Origin: Chrysomallon squamiferum
Lineage: Eukaryota; Mollusca; Gastropoda; Neomphalida; Peltospiridae
NCBI GenBank assembly: GCA_012295275.1
Contig: CM022677.1
Coordinates: 15,660,970-15,724,969, forward strand
DNA: 64,000 nt
Direction: 5' to 3'
The notes under the pieces are model-generated. The model was not told the DNA's origin. It ran no database searches and saw nothing but the letters and a program-made list of their open reading frames with translations. Each line of letters begins with the position of its first letter. Positions within the stretch are counted from its first letter, which is position 1. Of the stretch, positions 1 to 10,801 are shown in pieces. The translations under genes and the position numbers were made by a program.

Positions 1-642
1 TTATCAGAGTAGTAAACTCTATTGCTGATACACACACAGAAACATACACACAAACACATATGCTATTATCAGAGAAGCAATTACCAATATTGCTGATACA
101 CTCATACACACACTAATACTATTATCAGAGGAGCAATTATCATTATTGCTGATAAACTGACAAACACACAGGCACACACATACACACTATTATCAGAGAA
201 GCAATTAACACTATTGCTGATACACTCACATGCACATACTATTCTCAGAGTAGAAACTATCACTCTTGCTCATACTAACATACATACAAATATGCATACA
301 CAAACACATACTATTATCAGATTAACACTATTGCTGATACCACTCACACACAGACAGTATTATCAGAGTAGCAGTTATCACTATTGCTGATACACACACA
401 ATTATAACAGTAGTTACACTGACACACAAACTATTATCAGAGTAGCAATTATGACACACATACTGTTATCAGAGTTAGCAATTGTAACTACTGCTGATAC
501 ACACATACCTACAAACTATCAGAGTAGCAATTCTCTCTATTGCCGATACACTCAAACAGATACACACACACACACATACACTATTATCAGACTAGTAATT
601 ATCACTTGTGCTGAAACACAGACACTATTATGACTATTTCTG

Positions 643-680
<38 letters not shown>

Positions 681-875
681 TTATCAGAATAGCAGTTATC
701 ACTATTGGTGATACACACACACACACACACACACAGACACTATTATCAGAGTAGCAGTTATCACTGTTGCTGATACAAACACATTCACAGAAAAACACAG
801 ACACGATTACTATTATCAGAGTAGAAATTATCACTATTGCTGATACACTCACAAACACACACATATACTATCTCT
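1..875. repeat. Minisatellite, 40-50 bp unit with TATTATCAGAG and CTATTGCTGATAC cores
   Basis: About 18-20 degenerate units. Each has TATTATCAGAG, then AGCAATTATCACTATTGCTGATAC, then a variable CACACA tract. Several CA tracts have grown into true microsatellites (about 645-678 and 711-734). TATCAGAG and the inverted CTGATA give each unit weak dyad symmetry. Open frames here are repeat artefacts. The same unit appears in reverse complement at 42.64-42.87 kb. Confidence 0.9.
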
Positions 876-1165
876 GTCAATCATCTTTCAATTTCTTCAA
901 ATGGTAGCTCTCAAGTTAACTTTGAATATTCTTTATGAAAACAACTTTAAGCTGGAACCTGCTTGTTGTCTATCTGTAAATATCATTGCTCCATATCTTT
1001 TCATTTCTTCTATAATTTGTAATGTAGAAACACACAGAGCTTTTGCAGTGTCATTAGTCATTATAGTGGAAGTTTTTTTTTCCATAATAATCACGAATCA
1101 TCCACTGTTAACTATTTGAGAAGAATCAATCAATACTGACGTATATTGTCAACAACTTCTCTGTC
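876..1165. other. Unique AT-rich spacer
   Basis: No splice-bounded exon or recognisable repeat seen between the minisatellite and the exon relics that follow. Confidence 0.5.
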
Positions 1166-1189
1166 TGGAAACTTGGTCTATATCAGTAG

Positions 1190-1269
1190 ATATCTCAACT
1201 GTTTGAAGCAACCCTTATAGTCTTCTCCATATTCTTGTAAATGAAATTGATTCCAGAATAATGTCTTTC
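1190..1269 (-). pseudogene. Exon relic, copy of the 56.46 kb exon
   Basis: On the minus strand a CTACAG acceptor is followed by GAAAGACATTATTCTGGAAT and a frame reading ERHYSGINFIYKNMEKTI. The DNA, including the upstream AT-rich intron part, matches the plus strand at about 56.42-56.52 kb (frame VRQVSGLSFSYKNREKNL) and the minus strand at 58.43-58.53 kb. It is therefore one of three genomic copies of the same exon. The product is not recognised. The relic lies 40-55 kb from its relatives and in the opposite orientation to the 56 kb copy. Confidence 0.5.
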
Positions 1270-1677
1270 CTGTAGATACAATAATAACATTCAATAGAAT
1301 AATAAGTATTTTTCCATTGAGTTTGTAATGTTAGAAAGAAATTATTATAAATAAACATCATCAGTCTTATTATAATAGGGTTTAATAATAACAAATAATT
1401 TAAATATAAATTTAGATCTCTAAAAAAACAGGATCAATACAAACTGTAAATTTAAAATTCTGGTCAACTTAAAAAATGTGTTTTGTATAATCTAAATTCA
1501 TAAAGATAAGTGAAAATATTTCTTTATGAAAGATTTTCTAATGCATTGATTAGATCAAAATATTTTAAAGTTAAGCAAGACAAACATAACATGAAAATGT
1601 AATAATAACAATAATAATACAAATACCACTAATATTTCTCAAAGCTGAAATCTATAAAATTGTGAATTCTCCTCTGA

Positions 1678-1794
1678 ATCTTCAGCACTGACCTGCCTTG
1701 TACTGTAAGGGAGAGAGTGAGATCTGAAAAACTTTGTTTTTGACCAAGTGTTTAAAAGAAATACAAAATCTGACATGGACTAGACAGTTTCCAC
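1678..1794 (-). pseudogene. Exon relic, inverted copy of the 56.2 kb exon
   Basis: Reads after a TTTACAG acceptor on minus: VETV, a stop codon (TAG), then SMSDFVFLLNTWSKTKFF and later TRQVSAEDSEE. The plus strand at 56209-56333 encodes the same peptide without the stop. The order of the two exons on the minus strand (this one, then 1190-1269) is the order seen at 56.2-56.5 kb on plus, so a whole gene segment with its intron was copied and inverted. The TAG and loss of the donor mark this as non-functional. Confidence 0.55.
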
Positions 1795-1815
1795 CTGTAA
1801 ATTGAAAAGAATTCG

Positions 1816-2865
1816 TTATAAAAAAATGTGAGCCTATGAAAAATGTGAGGCATTTTAGTTAAATAACTAATTTTTATCTAATTTTTTTATACCACTTCTA
1901 ATGCATTGAATATGGAAATAAATATTAAAATAAAAAATTATAAATGGTTTCAAGTACTGTTTTACAACAACGTACTCAGATCTCTCTGCTATGGAGTTTT
2001 AGCAGAGTAATGTGTCCACATTATGGTAATATTCATCCACCAGTGAATGACTAAAAATAAAATAAAATAAAATAAAAGAAATATTAATCTTATCCTGCAG
2101 CGCAGTTTATATGGCAAAATGTTGAATCAGCAAAAATAATATTTTATATTCGTTTCAAAATCATCACCTTTTCGCTCATTTTTTGTTGTTTTTAAAAAAT
2201 TTTTGTCTTTTCCAATGTCTTTTCCTGGAAACTTGTTTTACATGGTAGACTGTAAAACTGACGACGTAATTGAATCCTCGCGTGACACTTCGAAAGCATT
2301 TTACTCCATGTTTACCATCGAATGACAGTTTTAAATAAGAACTATTCAACTAGTTGATAATATTATATAAAACCAAGCAGATATCATATGAATAAACCTT
2401 TATTCATTAATTGTTTTATTATTATTATTTTAATTATTATTATTACTTGATTACAGCTTTCATCATAAAGTAAGTATTAAACACAATTTTACAATCACAT
2501 TGCAAGAGTATTTCAAAATTATTAATTTTATAACGTACATACAACACTGAAACAGTAAGTTTGATAGGAGATACACAGAAAGTATATAAACTATTAGGAA
2601 AAAAAATAATAAAAATATAATAATAAAATAAAATAAAATAAACCCTTAATTTTCCCCTGATTTAAATAATATAAAGAAATATATTTTTTTTTACAAATAA
2701 TTCTAATTGCCCCTATTTGCATAATTTTTAATACTATTTAATTGATTTTCTCCCAGCAAACCCTTGATTTTCCCTGATTTAAATAATATAAAGAAAAAAC
2801 ACAGGCTCAACTGGTAAATTTATAAGAAATTCTGGGTTTTTTTGTTTATGTTCTCCTGTGGAGAA
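1816..2865. other. AT-rich, no gene seen
   Basis: Short A/T microsatellites (AAAATA near 2050-2075 and 2620-2640). TTAATTATTATT tracts lie near 2415-2450. A phrase ending in CCTGATTTAAATAATATAAAG occurs twice (2651-2680 and 2768-2795), a small direct repeat. Confidence 0.5.
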
Positions 2866-2868
2866 ACA

Positions 2869-2990
2869 GAACAGATTGCAGAACAATGGCACAACAGTGA
2901 CAGAACAGTGACAAAACAGTGACAGAACAGTGACAAAACAGTGACACAACAGTGTCAGGACAGTGACAGAACAGATGGCAGAACAGTTTC
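2869..2990. repeat. Minisatellite, 11-bp unit (ACAGTGACAGA)
   Basis: About ten tandem units of AACAGTGACAR between 2869 and 2990. The minus-strand open frame over it is only a repeat peptide rich in CHCSVTVLS. Confidence 0.85.
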
Positions 2991-3164
2991 AGAAATTGCT
3001 TTTGCCTGTTTTTGAAAGTTCTGTCAGTGTAGATCAGCAGGGTTTTGCTAGAGATCACCAGAAATAGAGATAGACAGGCTAACACATTTTTAATTTCATA
3101 TTTGTAACTTTATTATTCATGTACAGCCGATTACCGAGAAATTATCGGTTATAATAATATAGGC

Positions 3165-3305
3165 TTCAGCTCTTATATTAGTTAAAATTATAACAATCAT
3201 AAGGAATATTGTTTTTAGTGATTAGTTAAAATTATAACAATCATAAGGAATATATTTACTGATTAGTTACAATTATAACTGTCATAATGAACATATTTAG
3301 TGATG
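3165..3305. repeat. Tandem repeat, about 55 bp, 2.5 copies
   Basis: Units contain GTTAAAATTATAACAATCAT followed by AAGGAATAT and AGTGATTA. The third copy is diverged (GTTACAATTATAACTGTCAT). Confidence 0.75.
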
Positions 3306-5250
3306 TCTCTGCATGGTACCAATGCCAGTAGTTTTGACAAAATATGGCATCATTTGTTTACTTAAACCAGTTAGGTTTATCATAAATAAAAATACTATAA
3401 TAAATATAAAACAACAAATTATTAATAATAGCATATAGTAATTGTTATGCAGGGATTCCTGAGACATGAAACTTATACCAAAGGTTTCACAAGCACGAAA
3501 AGGGGTTGAGAAATGCTGGTATGTTTTAAATATTATATTCACTTTATAGGCCATTCTTTTTTTTATTAGTTGGATTATGGAAAAAAATAAGCTTCAAATT
3601 TAGGGGAGAAGTTACATATAAAGATAAAATAAATTTTACCTGTTCATGTAGTTTAAAAATTATGTGCACAAAATGTTTTTAAAAAAAAGGTTTGATACAA
3701 TATTGCCAAAAATACATGTTTATTTGCATGCATATGTTGTAAATTATGTCTTCCAGTGTTTAAAACACAATTTTTCATGATAAAACATAAATTTTCAAAT
3801 TCCTGTTTATTTTCTTCAGTTTTTGCGTCTTTCATGTTAGAAGATCTGTAATCATGAAACTATTATGACTGAAATATGTATTGAATTATTTTGTTTCATA
3901 TCAAATTTATAGTATAATAACTTTTTGAGGTAGTTTTGAGTGATTAAGGTTGGGGTGTGGTCATCCCAGTAGGTGAGTGATATGTTTGTGCTAAAAAATA
4001 TTAAGCCAGACTGTACTTAACACTTTTGAGAAAAACAAATTGTTGTCCTAGCAGTAGGTTCAGTTTAAATATGTACAGTTATGGTTGTAGCCATTGTTGC
4101 ATGTACACTGTTAATTTGTTCTATTGGTGATATAATCAGAGTACTTTGTCTCCCCATCTGGAATGCACTTTGTCTGTAACTATTATCAAAACTGATAGGT
4201 TTGAGAAAAACTGCTGAACAAGAAACATTTATTTAAAAACACTGTAGCAAAATAATTGTTACTGTGAACTTGGCACATTGATGCAGTTTCATGCTTTCCT
4301 GGTTCATGATGCAGTATTCTCTAGAATCTGACATCTTCCTTTGATTAAACATTTAATAACTGTCCGTTTCGTTTTTTTGAAACTGCAACCAGTAATAAGA
4401 AAATATGTTCAGTGGGATCTGTACTATCTTTAGGAATTAAGACAGCTACTCTTCCTGGTCATGTTAATCAGATTTTGTATTAACTATCCTGGAGTTCATT
4501 ATGGGCAGTGTTTTGAAATTTGTGTCATTTGTTTTGGAAGCAGTTTCTATGAGAGATTTTACTTCTTGGTTTTAAAGTAGTGGAAGCTTAAATAATCAGT
4601 TAACATTAATAAAGTCACTACAGAAGAAGTGTTCTTAATGGCTCCAGTTAATTGAGTAATTATTTGATTTTTTTTATATGAATTTCTTTTTTTGATTTTG
4701 TTTTGTTTCATTATATGATGAAATACTACAGGGCTGATACTTTGTCTACCTCTTAGGTTGAAGAATCTGTAAAGAGTTTTTGAAAGTGATAGATATTTAT
4801 GGATATTTTTCAATGTTTTATGACCGTAATTCATTGTTTTTAGATGTATATATTTTAATGAGCTTATGAAGATTTATTATTATTATTTTTTTTTATATTT
4901 CAGTTATATTTTGAATTGGGCTAAGCCAGTGAAGTTTATTTTTACCAAGCAAAGATTTCTTCAAGGTGAAAGTTGCTACTTAGACACATCTAGTGTGTTT
5001 TTCTGTAAGTTTGTTTTTAATATTACTGTATGTTCAAAATGCCTGCATGGTGACTGTTGTATTTTAGTGTTTTTTAATGACAGGTGTTGAATATTCTAAC
5101 ATGGTTCATACTACTTTGAACTAATGAGAAATATGTGGGCATCAGTTTACTGTGGACTGACAGTGTTTGTATAAGACTAAAATGGACTGTAGTGCTGTAG
5201 TATAGAAAATGATTGTTACAGTTTATTATGTTCAATGAAAATTCTTCATT
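3306..5250. other. Intergenic, no supported gene
   Basis: Only short AT-driven frames, none with convincing splice sites or family similarity. Confidence 0.45.
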
Positions 5251-5555
5251 TTACTCAATCTTTTGAAACTAATGTTTGTATTCTCTCTTTTCAGAACTGT
5301 ACACGTCAAGAATGCCTATGTCACTCTTTGTCACTCTGGCAGTATTTTTTTCAGTGGATTTAATATTCTTTGTCTTATACTTTCACACCAGTACTTTTTC
5401 TTCCTCCAAATGAAGAAATCCTTCAAACATCTTTTTTTTGCAGTGTCATTAATAATCTTCCCTCTTTTCACCTTCATATTCTTGCACATCTTTTTCGATT
5501 CCACCATTACACGTTTTCTGCCACCTTTCTTTTTACTTTTGTGTTCATGTTACCT

Positions 5556-5830
5556 CTACTTCCACTGTTCCCTCTGCTTTGGTTCATTGAGCCATATCTT
5601 CTCCTGGTGGTTTGTGGATAATCTCAGGCAGGCCTTCATTAAAACCCAGTCTCCTCTTTCATTTGTGTTACTTGTCTTTGAACATCTCGTATGGATAGAT
5701 ATCTTTAGGTGCAAGGAATGCAGCCTGATAGGGTCCATAGAAGAAAATTGGGTATTTTGGAGTTTTTACTGATGGTGGAGGTCATCAATCCTTGCCAGCC
5801 AGTGTGAACTGATTGTTTCGAGTAAAAGGA
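5556..5830 (-). pseudogene. PWWP-domain half of an HDGF/LEDGF-type gene, broken
   Basis: On the minus strand from about 5812 the frame reads [10 protein letters not shown]. After a one-base shift it continues as [34 protein letters not shown], two stops, then GFNEGLPEII. This is the PWWP fold of the HDGF/LEDGF (PSIP1)/HRP2 family: the HWPARID strand, the KYPIFF(F/Y)G strand with its aromatic cage residue, the AFL-PKD-PY segment and the GF-EGL-EI helix, all in correct order. In the family this domain reads H3K36-methylated nucleosomes. A frameshift near 5785 and stops near 5660-5670 break it. The frame degrades into basic residues below 5620. The other half of the gene appears to lie on the opposite strand from 5840 upward, head to head with this one. 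Confidence 0.72.
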
Positions 5831-5839
5831 AAGAATTAC

Positions 5840-6880
5840 ATGGCAGTGAAAGCAAATCGAAACTCAGTCTGCTAGAGAAGATGACACCAATCAACACAGC
5901 ATAGATAAACATTGTGATGAAAAGGTGAAGGAAAAGTCAAAAACAGATACTAAAGTAAAAGAGGATGAACGCAAAAAGTAAAAATAAACTAACAAAAAAA
6001 GAAAGTTGGGAGCAGATGATGATGAAAACAAGAAAAAAACTGGATGACGATCGCATACAGCAGGAATGTAGTGAGTGGAAAGACAGAATGCAGAGGTTGT
6101 CTTCAACAAGTTCAAAGCTTTTTTCTCAAAGATTGATGCAGACAAGCTACAACAGGTTGATAAACAAAGCACTGAAGAAGGTGAGACGCCAAGTGATTTG
6201 AAACAGTATGAAATAGTGGATGGAAACATGGATGTCAACAAACCACTGAACATATCAGCAAGTGACTCACCATTAACTAATAATAGTTTAGTGAAAACAG
6301 AAGGAAGAACCTTCCTGGTCTACAAGTGACAATAACTTTCCAATAACACGAGGAAGGAACACAAGGTCACAAACCACAGCTGGAAAGTGACAATGTAGAA
6401 GAGAAAATAACTCAACTAAACAGTGTGTCTGAAAGGGTTGTTAGTGATGTGTCAGCCACTTCTCTGCTGCAGTCAGGTTATAATTATGCTAGTACTGGAT
6501 TGCATTCTGGGATCACAATGGTGTCTCATTCAAAGATAGAGGATGCTGGGAAGGCTTCTGGGAAATATTCGGGTATTGTAAAAACAGGACTGTTAGATGT
6601 TCCTCTCACAGATGCAGCAGCATGAAACCAACAAACTGAAACTCTCCTTTATCAAGTGATGATGATTCTAGTCCCAACACAAACAATTCACCTCTTGTAA
6701 GCTTCCAGAGCGATGGTGATGAAGCTGAATGGAGGAGAGTATCAGTGTCAAACTAGAGGAGATCATAAAGGAAACGTTAGCCAGCGAGACAGCAAAAACA
6801 GAAGCAGCAGCTAAAGAAGAGAACATAAGACAACGGCAGACAGTAATATGATGCTGTCATGGACGATGATGATGAACTCT
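5840..6880 (+). pseudogene. Basic, charged C-terminal half, probably of the same HDGF/LEDGF-type gene
   Basis: Charged coding-like blocks appear in changing frames: SKRKELHGSESKSKLSLLEK near 5822, HSIDKHCDEKVKEKSKTDTK and VKEDERKK near 5897-5980, KRKLGADDDENKKK near 6000, AEVVFNKFKAFFSKIDADKL from about 6085, then TSLLQSGYNYASTGLHSGIT near 6450 and a tail with AVMDDDDELYKLLGV ending at 6898. Lys/Glu-rich linkers followed by an (L/V)(Y/F)NKFK-F segment resemble the linker and the last part of the integrase-binding domain of LEDGF/HRP2, but that match is short. Stops and frame switches occur at least at 5981, near 6050, 6329 and 6623. The assignment rests partly on its position next to the PWWP relic, and the 6425-6625 block is not recognised at all. 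Confidence 0.4.
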
Positions 6881-6899
6881 ATAAATTGCTTGGTGTTTA

Positions 6900-8395
6900 G
6901 AAGTTGTTAGATTGTGAAGTTTATATGATGTTCATGGGTTAAGTCTGCATAGCCTGATAGAAACACAGATAAACTTTTCTCCAGACATTAACACCTTGAA
7001 AAAACCGTCAGACACCATTTCCAGTTTTATTTCAAAATGTTTACCTCTTTATCTGTTAGAGTAGATGGTTTTTAAAATATTTACGGTTTTTTATTTGATA
7101 AAGTACTGTATCAACAATTTACTTTATAAAGATGTTTTAATATTTTTAGATGTATCTTTGACAGTACAGGTGTAAAATATGGGTGGCATTCATACTTTGT
7201 AGAAACTTTTTGATCAGTGTTATATCAGCAAATTATGTCTAGTGAATATTCAATACTGTCCAAATTTCTAGGTTTTTACTTTCTATCTTTTGTGTTAGCA
7301 TCTTTTTTAACTCTTATTATATTTCTGGAATTTGATAAAAGTGCTGTTTTAAAAATATACTTATTATTTAATGTTTCCTTGGTGTCTGTTAATATGTTAT
7401 TTGTGTGGAGCAAGAGAAAGAGATTTATATTCTGCTACCATTGTATGTGTGTATGTATGCCACACACGTGTGTGTGTGTGCAAAACCAACTTTCTTTCAT
7501 TTTATGAATGCTAACAAACCTCATTAACAGTCAGTACTTAAATATGTATTAGTGATGTTATTTTAATTTTTTATTATAATAATAATTATTATTACTTTTA
7601 TATTAGTAATTTCTTTTTTAATTCTCAAAACGTGTTTGTTTTACTTGTAATGTGAGATGTTTGCAATATTTGGATCATGCAATTTTGAAATCAACATCAA
7701 AATGTCTTCAGATATAAATGTTAATTCCATTATTATTAAATCACTTTGAACAACAAATGTCCAATATTTTCAACAATATGTTTTGATTTGGTGAGTTTTG
7801 TTCTCTTCTGTTTGGTTGTGTGATGTTTGTTTTAATTTTATTTAATATGTGTTTGTGTGATATATAATGGATTTGTCAGGGTTTTTTATAATGTTAACAT
7901 TTTAGTATTAAAATATAACTTTAATAATTTAATGAAAGTTAAACATATTATTTTAATAAATGATGTTAGTATGTAATTTTCAGTATTAACATTGCTATCT
8001 AATTAATGTTTGACTATAAAACACTTATTTGATGTTAATATGTAGTTTTCAATATATAACATTACTAACTAATTAATGTTTGACTATAAAACAGTTATTT
8101 GGATTCCCTTATCCAATATATTTAGAATCAAAATTAACTCAAGATGAATATATCGTTTAATAATATAGGTTTTGTTGATAATATGTCGGTGATTTTACAT
8201 AATAAGTGTAATAATTTCAGTAAAGAAAAGTCTCTGTTATGCTGTGCATCAAACAACTAAGAGATATCACCATTTCAGCTCTTCAGATGAAAACAAACAA
8301 ATCATCCATAATTTGTGTTGTTTATAATTATACTGCCAACAAAATGTTCTCTTCAGTGTCTGTTTATTACAAAATATTCTTTTATTAGTATTTAT
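6900..8395. other. AT-rich intergenic or former 3' UTR
   Basis: No exon recognised. A direct repeat of GATGTTA(A/G)TATGTA(A/G)TTTTC followed by CTAATTAATGTTTGACTATA occurs at about 7962-8030 and 8030-8095, a 66-bp unit in two copies. Confidence 0.5.
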
Positions 8396-8460
8396 TATTT
8401 TTATTTTTTTTTTTGTTGGAGAAAATGGAAGTATACTTTTTGAAAAAAGGACAGAAACAT

Positions 8461-8482
8461 TATCTATTTATTTATTTATTTA

Positions 8483-8521
<39 letters not shown>

Positions 8522-8570
8522 GTTGTTGTTGTTGTTGTTGTTATTGTTATTGTTTGTTGTTATTATTGTT

Positions 8571-8606
<36 letters not shown>

Positions 8607-8655
8607 ATTATTATTGTTATTATTATTATTGTTATTATTATTATTATTTTTGGAA
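8461..8655. repeat. Interspersed (TTA)n/(TTG)n microsatellite
   Basis: TTTA repeats pass into TTA, then alternating blocks of TTG and TTA for nearly 200 bp. Frames across it are homopolymer artefacts (poly-L, poly-Y, poly-N). Confidence 0.95.
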
Positions 8656-9315
8656 GAAATAGTTTCATAAAAGTTGTTAGGTGGGATGTTTTCTTTTCTT
8701 GAAGAATTTTATTTAAAAATACATTAATTCAAACAATGTGTGTGTTCATGTGTATATGTGCGTGCGTATGTAAATTAAGTTGGACAAAGAACCTCATCTT
8801 TTTAATTGTTATTTTCTTTTTTTTTAAAAACGTTAATATTTTCAGGATAAAAATATAATATTTAAAAGTTTCTAAATTTTTCCTCTTATATTCTTCTGTC
8901 TCAATATCATCCTCATACATTTTTCTTTCATTTCTGTATATTTTTCTCTCATTCGATTTCATTTAATTTAATTTTTTCTTACTGTATTTCTGTTCATTAA
9001 TCTAGTTATGAATCTATGTTCTGTTTTCTAGTCTCTCTGTCGGTCTGTCAATTTTTAAAGAATGGTTGTGAAATACCTACATGAATGCTCAGTAATAATT
9101 TTCAGTATTGGTATTTTTTTTTTTTTTTTTCTCTCATTTCTGCATCATGCTTGGAAAAAAAAAAATATATCCATTTTCATTTGTCTTTTTGTTAAAAATA
9201 AATGATTAGTGAAAATATTTTTGTTGTTTTTTTTTGTTCTGTTATTCTGTTATTTTTTTATGAACATATTTCATAGACTGTTACAGCTAATATCTTCATT
9301 TATAAAAAACTGGTT

Positions 9316-9440
9316 TGTTTTAACTACTACTTCTACTATGCTACTTCTACTATTACTACTACTACTGCTGCCAGTCAAACAATTTATACTACTACAACTA
9401 CTGCTACTATTATTGCTAACAATAATAATATTTAATACAA
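9316..9440. repeat. TAC/ACT-rich trinucleotide stretch
   Basis: Imperfect ACTACTTCT / CTACTACTGC blocks around a short unique core. Confidence 0.7.
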
Positions 9441-9560
9441 AAATAATGTAATAAAAATGTCTCAAGTCGTTTTTACCATAAACCATTACACGATACCATG
9501 CAGTTCAGTCTTTCAAGAGTTTTGTACTTGACATTGTTAAAACTGAACAGATCAGAAAAC

Positions 9561-9572
9561 TTTTACTATTAC

Positions 9573-9618
<46 letters not shown>
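9561..9618. repeat. (TAT)n microsatellite
   Basis: Pure TAT/ATT triplets over about 58 bp. Confidence 0.95.
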
Positions 9619-10019
9619 AAAAGGAAAAGACGTGCAGATGTGATTTTATGAGTTTCTGTAGTTATAGGATAAATAAATTGTTGGGGAAAGTATAATCTAC
9701 TTAATCACATAATCGAAAGAGAAATAACAAAGTAAAGTATTCGGAACGGGAAATTAATCGTGTTCTCTGTAACTTATTAATTTCTCACAAAGAACATTTA
9801 ATTTATGCACCCCACAACAGTAAACGCCATGAAGGAAATACATTTGTAAAGTGGGATTTATGTTTTGAAATTTCAAAAATCATGTCTCAAATTCACCCTA
9901 GCATGCAGAGTTCACGTGAGGTCATATTATTGGGGTTTTTTAAAACTGTTTTGCATGTTATTATTATGTTATAATTCATTCATATAAGAATAATAAATAA
10001 TGAATCAGTTAGAGAATAT

Positions 10020-10335
10020 GCATGACATCACCGCCACAGAATCCCGATGTATCGCTTCGAGACTATATTGAAAGCGCTCGATCCGGGGACACCTTAAGAA
10101 TTGTTGTAAATAAGAATGTAATTAAAATTTGACGCAATATATATTTTTTTTTTTTTTTTTGTATGGATACTGGGTTTACGTCATGACATTTTACTGTGCG
10201 TTAGAGTTGTTCACTTCGCTGTGGATTACCTCTGGACCGGTGAATTTAGCAGATGAATAAGGTAGGTTGTTTTGTTTACAAAAACGCGCGCTTCGTTCTC
10301 CACGGCCAAGCGGCGTTTTTCACCTGGTAGATATA
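10020..10335. promoter_or_regulatory. CpG-richer patch, possible promoter and first exon
   Basis: This patch has many more CpGs than its surroundings (ATCGCTTCGAGAC, GCGCTCGATCCGGGG, ACGCGCGCTTCG, CGGCCAAGCGGCG). It contains ATG AAT AAG at 10253-10261 directly followed by the donor-like GTAGGT. This would fit a plus-strand start exon encoding only MNK, but no second exon could be joined to it with confidence. Confidence 0.3.
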
Positions 10336-10381
10336 GCGTTTGTAATAGTTTTAGTTTTATTTTTCATTTTAGGGTTTAAAG

Positions 10382-10575
10382 CAGGGGTGCGCAAACTGAG
10401 GGCTTGAGAAGGATGTCGCCTCATCACATTTACGTTACAGAGATTCATTGCTAGAAAATTAGGCAAAATCATATATGTTACGCTTTCAGATTTTACGTAG
10501 TCACAAATGAAATTTGTGCGGCCAGTGAAGTTAAAGCGGAGCGGCCTGTAAGATCTGAAAGTTTGCGCTGCCCTG
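10382..10575. mobile_element. hAT-type MITE, 194 bp, with 8-bp target duplication
   Basis: Left end CAGGGGTGCGCAAACTGAG; the right end read inverted is CAGGGCAGCGCAAACTTTC. CAGGG(G/N)(T/N)(G/C)GCAAACT is the classic hAT terminal motif. The flanks GTTTAAAG (10374-10381) and GTTTAGAG (10576-10583) are an 8-bp target-site duplication with one difference, the length hAT transposases make. No coding capacity, so non-autonomous. Confidence 0.85.
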
Positions 10576-10583
10576 GTTTAGAG

Positions 10584-10768
10584 CGATGACTAGAGGGACA
10601 CATGTAGTCTGTGTACTGAATTAGAGGAAAGCGAGAACGGTTAAAAACGATACTGAACCACTGTCTTCATCTGCTTATTTTTTTAGACATATTCTTGTAC
10701 AGAATGTAAACTTTACAATCTTATAATTAATATATTAAAATAGCTTCTATCTCAACAACAACAATAAC

Positions 10769-10801
<33 letters not shown>

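Noticed and set aside
1-875. CRISPR-like regularly spaced repeats
   Set aside because: Units are degenerate, directly adjoining and CA-tailed in a eukaryotic genome; no unique spacers or cas genes.
5263-5772. 169-codon plus-strand open frame with hydrophobic stretches
   Set aside because: It is antisense to the PWWP domain on minus and is Phe/Leu-rich simply because the other strand is Lys/Glu-rich.
8413-8702. Poly-Tyr/Leu/Asn open frames
   Set aside because: Translation of a trinucleotide microsatellite in several frames.
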